A stretch of DNA of 64,000 nt from NCBI RefSeq assembly GCF_049331405.1, contig NZ_CP186274.1:9362001-9426000 (forward strand), written 5' to 3'. The translations under genes were made by a program, and so were the position numbers. Positions 44,641-53,200 of this stretch are shown here, piece after piece; position 1 is the stretch's first letter, and each line of letters starts with the position of its first letter. The DNA is from PoT sp049331405. Its GTDB lineage: Bacteria > Planctomycetota > Planctomycetia > Isosphaerales > Isosphaeraceae. Below the pieces are notes generated by a model. The model saw only the letters and a program-made list of their open reading frames with translations, was not told the DNA's origin and ran no database searches.

Positions 44641-46110
44641 ATGTCGGTTGCTCGCCAAGATCGCCGTCGACGTAACATGCGCCGGCCGGCCCGGGTCCAT
44701 CTCGGTTCCGAGAACCTCAGCAGGGTCGCCGACCGGATTTCGGCCGGTTTCCGCGACATGATCCATCACTGGCAGCGGGTCCGGGTGGAAGTCGTCAGCC
44801 TCATCTCGAACCTGTTCGAGGGGTCGCAGTCGTCGACCCGTCGCCAGGAGCGCAACGCCTTCCGGCCTTCCGTCATGGGGACGACGGGCGGCCTGGAAAC
44901 GCGAATGCTGATGTCGAACCTCCCCGGGCAGTTCTTCCTCAACAACCCGAGCCCTAGGGTCGCGCTGCGGTACAACGATCCGCAGCAGTACTCCCCCGCG
45001 GCGCCCCATAACAATAAGCAGTATCCTCGCGGACAGGGCGTGAGCACGCAGACCGCCCGCGGCGGCCAGAGCGTGGTCGTCGCCACGCCGGACGGCCACT
45101 TCAACATTCAGCTCACGCAGTTCATCCCGACCGCCGGCTCGGGTATCTCCACTAGCGGTTCCTCGACCAACGTGCCGGGGACGCAGACACCGATCCAGGG
45201 GCAGGTCCCCGGCGGCAGCACCGTCCAGCCGATCGGCACGGTGCGGGCCTATGCCATGGCCGGCGGCAAGGTCGGCATCATCGTCGACGCCACCACGACC
45301 CAGTCCGAGCTCGACATCAGCCCGGTGCCGTTCCCGCAGCGCAAGGGCTATGCCCACAGCTTCGCGTACGGCCAGTCGAGCCAGAGCCACGTGCTGAACA
45401 TCGGTCAAATCACCGTGAACAGCGGCTCGATCTCGGCGATCCTCGGCTACCACACCGCGAACCTCTCGGGCCCGCTCACCGTCGCCGGCGATGACCCGGT
45501 CGACCGCATCGCGTTCAACGCGCTACTACCGGGTGCGACGATCACCACGGGCGGCGACGTCAACACCCTCGACATCCTCACCGAAGCCAACCTGAGCGGT
45601 GCCGGCACCGGCATCAACATCGGCCGTGATCTGAACCTGTTTAACGTCGGCAATGATCTAGACATCACCAACGGGGCCTCGGTCAGGATCGGCCGCTTCC
45701 TCGGCACGAGCCCGCAGCCAGCCAAGGGCACAGCGACCGGCTCGAACCTGCTGGCTCAGAACCAGGCCCTGATCGGCACCGGCACCAGCACCACCACGCC
45801 GTCGCTCTCGGGTTATATCCAAGGCAACGTGAATATCGGCAATGGCAGCATCTTCTTCGTGGGAAGTGGCATCGCAAACGGCTCCGTGACAGGCACCAAC
45901 GACGCCACCAGTGGCGCCGGCATACTGACGCCGTCGGTATTCCTGGTCAACGGAACCACCAACGTTTCGGGAGCCGCCGTCACCGACCAGATCATCATCC
46001 CCGGTTTCAACCCAGGCTTGACTGTTGGTGGAGCGGGTGCTTTGTACCCCTTCCCCCCTTTCACAGCCAACTACGTCTCTCGGAATTCATACAACAAGCC
46101 GGCCAATTGA
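44641..46110 (+). CDS. Exported beta-repeat protein with LExRxLM motif
   Basis: The 489-residue protein has a basic N-terminus of about 75 residues, then TTGGLETRMLMSNLPG (LETRMLM at 85-91), a variant of the planctomycete LEPR-XLL motif. A Gly/Ser/Thr/Asn-rich body follows with repeats such as ITVNSGSISAILGYHTANLSG and INIGRDLNLFNVGNDLDITNG. It has strands of alternating pattern like a beta-solenoid, similar in style to the 1598-residue protein 1.6 kb upstream. GGAGGG lies eight bases before the ATG. It probably sits on the cell surface; there is no catalytic motif. Confidence 0.78.
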   Translation: MSVARQDRRRRNMRRPARVHLGSENLSRVADRISAGFRDMIHHWQRVRVEVVSLISNLFEGSQSSTRRQERNAFRPSVMGTTGGLETRMLMSNLPGQFFLNNPSPRVALRYNDPQQYSPAAPHNNKQYPRGQGVSTQTARGGQSVVVATPDGHFNIQLTQFIPTAGSGISTSGSSTNVPGTQTPIQGQVPGGSTVQPIGTVRAYAMAGGKVGIIVDATTTQSELDISPVPFPQRKGYAHSFAYGQSSQSHVLNIGQITVNSGSISAILGYHTANLSGPLTVAGDDPVDRIAFNALLPGATITTGGDVNTLDILTEANLSGAGTGINIGRDLNLFNVGNDLDITNGASVRIGRFLGTSPQPAKGTATGSNLLAQNQALIGTGTSTTTPSLSGYIQGNVNIGNGSIFFVGSGIANGSVTGTNDATSGAGILTPSVFLVNGTTNVSGAAVTDQIIIPGFNPGLTVGGAGALYPFPPFTANYVSRNSYNKPAN

Positions 46111-46147
46111 TCGAAGTCCCTTCAATCAAACAAGTCTTGTTAACGAA

Positions 46148-46196
46148 AACGGCCTCTCATCCCACATCTGCTGGGATGAGAGGCCGTTCGCTTTTT
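46148..46196. terminator. Strong bidirectional rho-independent terminator
   Basis: The 17-base arm AACGGCCTCTCATCCCA pairs perfectly with the opposite arm over a seven-base loop, followed by CGCTTTTTG. On the minus strand it is followed by TTTTCGTTAAC. It ends the exported protein gene and the convergent ABC ATPase gene. Confidence 0.95.
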
Positions 46197-46220
46197 GATG
46201 CAAAGATGATTGGATCGCGA

Positions 46221-47147
46221 TCAGCTCGTGATGCCCTTGGTCAGGTGCATGAACGCGGTCTCGAGGTTGATCTCGTCCTCCTTGAAGAGGGTGAGGTCGA
46301 ACCCTTGCTCGATCAGCCGGCTGGCGAGGAAGCTGTACTGGACGACCCCCTCGTTCATCTTGACGATCAGGACCCCGTTCTTGTCCTGGACGGTCTCGAC
46401 CTCGGGCTGGCCCTCGAGGAAGTTCGCGGCGTCGGTGAGCCGGTCGCTCACGGCGATGTTCAGCACGATGTCGGTGCGGACCTGCTTCATCACGTCGACG
46501 ACCGCGCCGTTGACCAGCAGCACACCTTGCTCGATGATGCCGATCTTGTTGCAGATGTCGGCGAGCTCGGGGAGGATGTGGCTGGAGACGAGGATCGTCT
46601 TGCCCATCGAGCGCAGCTCCTTCAGGAGCGCGCGGATCTCGATGCGGGCGCGGGGGTCGAGGCCCGACGCCGGCTCGTCGAGCAGGAGGACCTGCGGGTC
46701 GTGCAGCAGCACGCGGGCCAGGCCGAGGCGCTGGGTCATGCCGCGCGAGAGGCTGGTGACGAGCGCGTCCCGCTTGTACGTGAGGTCGACCAGCTCGAGC
46801 ACTTCCTCGCAGATCTTCTTGCGCGCGGCCCCCTTGATCCGGTAGGCGGCGGCGAAGAACTCGAGGTACTCGATCACCTTCATGTCGTCGTAGACGCCGA
46901 AGAAGTCGGGCATGTAGCCGATCGCCCGGCGGATATCCTTGGCGCCGTTGTAGATCGAGTAGCCGCAGACCGTGGCCTCGCCCCAGGTCGGGTTCAGCAG
47001 GGTCGCGAGGATCCGCATCGTCGTCGTCTTGCCGGCGCCGTTGGGGCCGATGAAACCGTAGACGTCCCCCTGGTTGAGGGTCAGGTTCAGGCGGTTCAGG
47101 GCGTACAGGTCGCCATACATCTTCGTCAGGTCATGCGTCTCGATCAT
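46221..47147 (-). CDS. ABC transporter ATP-binding protein
   Basis: The 308-residue protein has Walker A GPNGAGKTTTM, Q-loop IGYMPDFFGV, signature LSRGMTQRLGLA and Walker B VLLLDEPASGLDPRARIE. A C-terminal accessory domain of about 90 residues follows, as in multidrug/GldA-like DrrA-type ATPases. The start at 47147 has AAGG nine bases upstream. No ABC-2 permease lies next to it in the window; upstream is a large membrane protein of unknown role. The signature LSRGM in place of LSGGQ is typical of this branch. Confidence 0.9.
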   Translation of the reverse strand: MIETHDLTKMYGDLYALNRLNLTLNQGDVYGFIGPNGAGKTTTMRILATLLNPTWGEATVCGYSIYNGAKDIRRAIGYMPDFFGVYDDMKVIEYLEFFAAAYRIKGAARKKICEEVLELVDLTYKRDALVTSLSRGMTQRLGLARVLLHDPQVLLLDEPASGLDPRARIEIRALLKELRSMGKTILVSSHILPELADICNKIGIIEQGVLLVNGAVVDVMKQVRTDIVLNIAVSDRLTDAANFLEGQPEVETVQDKNGVLIVKMNEGVVQYSFLASRLIEQGFDLTLFKEDEINLETAFMHLTKGITS

Positions 47148-47234
47148 GGAGCTGCCTTCTATGAGTAGGGCGTGCCAGGTACGCCAACGGCCCATTCGAT
47201 TCTACGCGTGATTCTCGACCCGGGTGCCCCCGGG

Positions 47235-49535
47235 TCAGTTCCCCTTCGACGCCTCGTCCCCGGGCTTCTTCAGCGGCAGGAGGACGCGGAGCAGGGTGGT
47301 CTGATCGACCTTCGGCTCGCTCGGCGCGTTGTCGATCAGGAGCCGGGAGGTCGGCCGATCGATGCGGGCCACGAGCATCGGCCGGTCGAGGTTGAGCACG
47401 CCCGTGAGGTCGAGGGTGTGGAGGGGGTTGCTGCTCGTCGGGTTCTCGGCCGTCGTCGCGCTCGAGGCGGCGCTGTCGTGGAACATGAGCTGGAGCATGA
47501 GGTTCGCCCGGAGGATCGGCGCCTCGGTGTTCCAGGCCTGGACGTTCCCCTCGCGGACCGGCTGGGCCTGGAGATGGCCGGAGAGCTGTCGGTCGTTCGC
47601 CAGCTCGACCTGGACCGTCGCCCCGGGGGCGATCTTGTTCAGGATGTAAACCTGCTTGTTGAACGCCAGGATGGTGTCCTCGAGGGTCATCCCCGAGCGG
47701 TTGGTGATCGTCCCCTCGAGGCGATCGGAGCCGACCGGCTTGAGGTCGACGTCGAAGAGCGGGGTGCTCGGCCCGGGGCCGAACCAGCGGGCCATCAGGC
47801 ACTTGGTGCTCCAGATCGCCACGCGGACGTCGGTGAGCGACTCGGCCGAGCCTGGGGGCGAGTAGGCGTATCCGCCGCTCGAGAACCCGATCTGCCGGCT
47901 GTTCCCCATCCCGCCGAAGCCCGGTTGCGGCACGCCGAACCAGGAGAGCACCGTCTCGGTCCCCGCCGGGGCCTTGCTCGGGGCGGCATCCCCCTTGGGG
48001 GCGTCCTGGTCGACCGGCAGGGGGACGACCGAGACGCCGTAGTCGCGATTCTGCGGGCTGAAGATGTCGACGAACGAGGTCCCCCGGATCAGGCCGCCCG
48101 AGGGGACGGCGTTGTCGGGGCCGGGCCCCTGGAGGACGTCGATGATGTCGACCTTGTTGACCCGCAGGTCGCTCCCCTTCACGACGTAGGCCGCGTAGTA
48201 GGCGAGCAGGCTCACGGTGAGGACGATGACCGGGAACGTGATCCAGGTCAGCTCCATCCGCTTGACGACCTTCTTGAGGAAGAGGTAGTCGCCCGGGCCG
48301 ATCAGGAGGATGTAGAGGAAGATGAAGAAGGCGACCCAGCCGAAGGAGATCAGCTTGATCCCCTTGAACTGCTCGAGGCCGCGTCGGAGCTCGGTGGAGA
48401 GGTCAGTGTCCGACGCCTGGTAGATCCTGCGCGAGGGGGCGGTGGCCGTCACCGTGCCGTTCGCCGACTCATTCCCCTGGCGGCGAAGGTCGAGGGCCCG
48501 CACCCAGAAGAGGGCCCGGTCTTCCCAGCTCGAGAACGGCTTCTGGTCGACGTCGACGCCGATCAATGTGACCCGCCCGAACCCGTGCGTGCCCCGGATG
48601 ATCAGGGGGACGCCGAGGGTCGAGCCGAGGACCTTGCCGCCTCGCGACTCGATCGACTCGAACTTCGTGACCATGACCGGCGGGGTGCCGGCCGGGGTGA
48701 TCGGCTTGGTCGCGCCCGCGGTGAAGGTCTCGATGCCGTTGAGGTCGTTGACCCGTTCCTGGCCGCTCGGGACCGCCGGGAGCAAGGGGCCGATGACGCT
48801 GTCGCGCACCTGCTGCCAGTTCGAGCCGACGGAGACGACGAGGTGCCCGCCCCGGCTCACCCAGTCGGCCAGGGCGCGGCCGCGGAGGTTGTCGAGGGTG
48901 GCCATGACCTCGCGGTCGTCGGTATCGAGCACGATCGCACGGGCGCCGTCGAAGCCCTGCCAGCGTCCGGGCATGAGCCCTTCGGCCGCCTCGACCCGGG
49001 CCACGGCGACCTGGCCCCCCATGTTCTTGTCGGCGAAGCCGGGCAGGGCGGGGACCATGTCCACCCCCTGCGGCTTGCCCAGGACGAGCACAAGGCTGTC
49101 ATCCGACCGGAGCGGGTCGAACTTCGCCACGTTGGAGCCCACGACCGTGATGGGGCGGACCTTGCGGGAGGCGTCGATCAGGCGGATGCCGAAATCGGGG
49201 TCGTTCGAGCCGGGCCTGGCGTAGACGGTGAATCGCTGGCTCTCGCCGGCCCCGACGTCGATGGGCTGCTGCACCAGGGTCGGCGTGCCGTCGTCGTCGG
49301 GCACGGTCAGCTCCATGACGCCGGTGAACCGCTGGTCCCCCGCGCGGAGCTGGACCCAGACGGGGGTCCACGCGCCCACCTTGAACAGGTTGTTCTGGTC
49401 TTTGTTCGAGTACCCGACGCGCAGGTTCTCAACCTCGATGGGAGGCTTGGGGGGTGCGGCGGAGACCGCCCCGGTCAGGGCCAAGACGAGCGCCCCGACC
49501 ACCGCGAACGGCCAACGTCTCAGACGAGGTTGCAT
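47235..49535 (-). CDS. Large exported/membrane protein of unknown function, partner of the ABC ATPase
   Basis: The 766-residue protein starts with a signal peptide (WPFAVVGALVLALTGAVSA) and a beta-sandwich-like region. A domain reminiscent of DUF4350/GATase-like proteins follows (ALADWVSRGGHLVVSVGSNW, GFGRVTLIGVDVDQKPF). Two or three transmembrane helices sit around residues 430-500 (AFFIFLYILLIGPGDYLFL, ITFPVIVLTVSLLAYYAAYVV) before a long C-terminal soluble part. It precedes the ABC ATPase by 87 bases. The arrangement recalls gliding-type GldG/ABC auxiliary proteins, where a GATase-like periplasmic domain goes with an ABC-2 system, but this is a weak comparison. Confidence 0.75.
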   Translation of the reverse strand: MQPRLRRWPFAVVGALVLALTGAVSAAPPKPPIEVENLRVGYSNKDQNNLFKVGAWTPVWVQLRAGDQRFTGVMELTVPDDDGTPTLVQQPIDVGAGESQRFTVYARPGSNDPDFGIRLIDASRKVRPITVVGSNVAKFDPLRSDDSLVLVLGKPQGVDMVPALPGFADKNMGGQVAVARVEAAEGLMPGRWQGFDGARAIVLDTDDREVMATLDNLRGRALADWVSRGGHLVVSVGSNWQQVRDSVIGPLLPAVPSGQERVNDLNGIETFTAGATKPITPAGTPPVMVTKFESIESRGGKVLGSTLGVPLIIRGTHGFGRVTLIGVDVDQKPFSSWEDRALFWVRALDLRRQGNESANGTVTATAPSRRIYQASDTDLSTELRRGLEQFKGIKLISFGWVAFFIFLYILLIGPGDYLFLKKVVKRMELTWITFPVIVLTVSLLAYYAAYVVKGSDLRVNKVDIIDVLQGPGPDNAVPSGGLIRGTSFVDIFSPQNRDYGVSVVPLPVDQDAPKGDAAPSKAPAGTETVLSWFGVPQPGFGGMGNSRQIGFSSGGYAYSPPGSAESLTDVRVAIWSTKCLMARWFGPGPSTPLFDVDLKPVGSDRLEGTITNRSGMTLEDTILAFNKQVYILNKIAPGATVQVELANDRQLSGHLQAQPVREGNVQAWNTEAPILRANLMLQLMFHDSAASSATTAENPTSSNPLHTLDLTGVLNLDRPMLVARIDRPTSRLLIDNAPSEPKVDQTTLLRVLLPLKKPGDEASKGN

Positions 49536-49591
49536 GGTGCACATTCCTAGGTGAGCCAATCCCATCGAGAAGTCGGTCGATAGGTCGTCGA

Positions 49592-49915
49592 TCAGGGCTT
49601 TTCGGACGGGTCGCAGACGCAGGGCGAGGTATGACATCCGGGACACGAGGCTCCATATTTCCGGGCCACGGCCGCCTCGAGGTCGATCCCCCGGACGTTC
49701 GCCAGCGTGACGAGCCAGGCCAGGACATCGGCCATCTCGAAGGCCAGTTCCTCGTCCGTGCCCGACCTCAGGGCCGTGGCGAGCTCGCCGAACTCCTCGG
49801 TCAGCCACAGGAACGTGGCCGCGTCTCCTCGAGCCTCATCCTTCGCCCCGTACATTCGTTGGATCAGGCCTTGCAGGGCCCGGATCGTCAAACCTGCTGC
49901 CGGTAGTTCGCTCAT
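49592..49915 (-). CDS. MazG-type nucleotide pyrophosphohydrolase with C-terminal Cys cluster
   Basis: The 107-residue protein has the MazG/dCTPase metal motifs: LTEEFGELATAL and, downstream, FEMADVLAWLVTL (ExxE then ExxD). It hydrolyses NTPs or dNTPs to NMP and PPi. The last 20 residues carry CPGCHTSPCVCD, a small cysteine cluster that could bind zinc. Single-domain MazG proteins are about this size; the cysteine tail is the unusual feature. It is followed by the membrane protein gene after 56 bases. Confidence 0.88.
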   Translation of the reverse strand: MSELPAAGLTIRALQGLIQRMYGAKDEARGDAATFLWLTEEFGELATALRSGTDEELAFEMADVLAWLVTLANVRGIDLEAAVARKYGASCPGCHTSPCVCDPSEKP

Positions 49916-50277
49916 GGACCTAGAATCTTACAAGAGTCCCTCGCCCGTTTGCAAACCCTCGCCGCATGTGAACGCGAGGTTCGCAAATCACCGAAATCGG
50001 GGCGGGCGCAATCGGCCCATTTCGCCCATGAAGTCGATGGCCGATGCGCGACGCCCCGCCGGCCGCTGGTCGGGCCCAGATCCCCAGGAATCCCGGCGTT
50101 TTCGCCCGCATTCGGAACGTCTCGAGGCCGGCAGGAAGGAAGGTTGTCGACGTCTCCTCGGGCCGATGCGTTGGCAGGGCTCAGCCCTTTTGAGAGTTGC
50201 AACTCGCCGCGAAAGATGAGAAAAAGATTTCCTCCTCTTCGCTCATGGGCCCGTTCAAGACCCGGGGGAAATTGGCG

Positions 50278-53200
50278 ATGGCTGGACCAGAGGGGGAAAA
50301 GCCCGACCCTCGGACCGAGGAACACTTTTCCGTCCCCTGGCCGGTGAGCGACGACCCGCAGGTCCTCCTGGATTACTTCCGGGACCACACCGAGGCGGGG
50401 ATCTCGGAGAAGCTCGCCTGGATCCTGGCCGACCAGCAGTTCCGCTGGGAGCAGGGCGACCCGTTCGCCTCGGAGATCTATTTCGAGGCACTCGGGGAGG
50501 CGGCCGACGAGGCGACGGTCCGTGCCACGATCATCGCCGCCGAGGAAGACGCGCGACGGCGATACGTGCTGAACCCCACCTCGCGTGGCCTCGAGGGGGA
50601 GGACCGGCCGGATGGGGACGGGAAACGGGCGGCGATCCTCGGGGACTTCACGACGATCGCCGAGCGGTCGGGCATGACCCAACACCCGCTCCAGTCGACC
50701 GAGGCGACGGCCTCGCTGAAGGTGCCGACGCCCCCCAGGCCCGCCCTAAGTCGGTCGCCCGAGTTGATCGGCCGCTACCGGGTCTCCGGCATCCTGGGAG
50801 TGGGCGGGTTCGGCCGGGTCTACCTCGCCCAGGATGAGATCCTCGACCGCTCGGTGGCGGTCAAGGTCCCGCACCCGCATCGGGTCTCGCGGCCCGAGGA
50901 CGTGGAGCAGTACCTGGACGAGGCCCGGATCCTGGCGAGCCTCGACCACCCCAACATCGTCCCCGTCTACGACGTCGGCCGCCCCGAGGACGGGGCCTGC
51001 TTCGTGGTCTCCAAGCTGATCGAGGGGAGCAGCCTCTCGGCCGAAGGGGAGCGATTGGCCGGGGACTTCGACAGGGTCGGCCGCCTGGTCGCCGAGATCG
51101 CCTCGGCCCTGGAACACGCCCACCAGCGAGGGCTGGCGCACCGCGACGTCAAGCCGAGCAACATCCTCATCGACGGCGAGGGGCGTGCCCACCTCGTCGA
51201 CTTCGGCCTGGCCCTGCGCGAGGACGACGTCGGCAAGGGGAACGTCAACGCCGGGACCCCCGCCTACATGAGCCCCGAGCAGGCGAGGGGGGAAGGGCAC
51301 CGGGTCGACGGCCGGACCGACATCTTCAGCCTGGGGGTCGTCCTCTACGAGTTGATCACGGGACGGCACCCGTTCGGCTACGGGCGCCGCGAGGTCATCA
51401 TGGAGCGCATCGCCACGCTCGACCCGACCCCGCCGCGTCAGTTCGATGAGACGATCCCCAGGGAGTTGGAACGGATCTGCCTCCGCTGCCTGGCCAAGCG
51501 CGTCTCGGATCGCTACGCGACCGCCAAGGACTTCGCCGACGACCTCTATCACTTCCTCGAGGAGCCGTCGCCGACGCCGGCCGTCCCGCCCAGGCCGGGA
51601 GCGGGAGGGAGTGGCGGGGTCCCCACGCGAGGGGTCTTCGAATCCTCGAACGAGTCCGAGTGGCGGGCGCCCGTGATCCCCAGGGGTCTCAGGGCCTTCG
51701 ACGAAAGCGACGCAACCGCGTTCCTGCAGCTCCTGCCCGGCCCCCGGGATCGCGACGGACTCTCCGAGGCCATCCGCTTCTGGAAGAACAAGATCGAGGA
51801 ACCCGAGGCCGAGAACACGTTCCCCGTCGGCCTGATCTACGGCCCCTCCGGGTGCGGCAAGTCGTCCCTGGTCAAGGCGGGGCTCCTCCCAAGGCTGGCC
51901 CCGCAGGTCGTCAAGATCTACTTCGAGGCGACGGGCGACGACCTCGAGGATCGGCTCCTCGAACGCCTCCGGCGCCGGTTTCCCACCCTCGACCCAAGCC
52001 TCGGGCTCGCCGAGAGCCTGGCGGCCATCCGCAGGGGCTCGGCCCTGCTCCGGCGGTCGAAGCTGCTCCTGGTCCTCGACCAGTTCGAGCAGTGGCTTCA
52101 CGCACGGCGTGCTGATCAGGCCGGGGAGTTGACCCGGGCCCTCCGCCAGTGCGACGGCGGGCGGCTCCAGGCCCTCATCATGGTCCGCGACGACTTCTGG
52201 ATGGCCTCCAGCCGCCTGATGCGCGAGCTCGAGGTGAAGGTGGTCGACGGGCACAACGCGGCGGCCGTCGACCTCTTCTCGATCCCCCACGCCCGCAGGG
52301 TCCTCATCGCCTTCGGGCAGGCCTTCGGCACGGTCCCCGCGCGATCCTCGGAGTTCACCACCGACCAGCGTCGATTCCTGGATCGCGCGGTCGAGGCCCT
52401 GGCGCAGGAGGGGAAGGTGATCCCCGTCCGCCTCGCGCTCTTCGCCGAGATGATCAAGGGGAAGCCCTGGGGGACCGAGACGCTCAGGAAGCTCGGAGGC
52501 GCCGTGGGAGTCGGCGTCACATTCCTCGAGGAGACGTTCGCGACCGCCTCGGCCCCTCCCGAGCACCAGCATCATCAGGTCGCGGCGCGAGCGGTGCTGG
52601 GCTCGCTCCTGCCCGAGGCCGGGGCCGACATCAAGGGGCACATGCGGTCACGCGAGGCGATCCTGGAGGCCTCCGGCTACCGCGGGGCACCTGACGACTT
52701 CGAGGCCCTGATGCGCATCCTCGACAGCCAGACCCGGCTGCTCACCCCGATCGTCCCCGAGAGCCCGGCCGAGGCCGCAGAGATAGGAGAGGCCCAGGCC
52801 CCTTCGTCGGCCGCCGAACCGCCGATGCCCCGGTATTATCAGCTCACTCACGACTACCTCGTCCCCCCGATCCGCGAGTGGCTCACCCGCAAGCGGAAGG
52901 AGACCTGGCGCGGGCGGGTCGAGCTTCGCCTCGAGGAGCGGGCCGGGCTCTGGAACGCCAAGCCCGAGACGAAGCAGCTCCCCTCGTTCCTGGAGTGGTG
53001 CGAGATCCTCGCCGCCACCACGAAGCGCCGCTGGTCCGACGCCGAGGCGGCGATGATGCGCGTCGCGAATCGCCACCATCTCCTCCGCGCGGGAGGCGTC
53101 GCGGTCGGCGTGTTCCTGGTCGGCCTCGCGGGGGCCCGATTCTTCGACCGGCTCGCCGAGGAACACGAAAACGCCCAGGCCAGAGCACTAGTGCGGAGCC

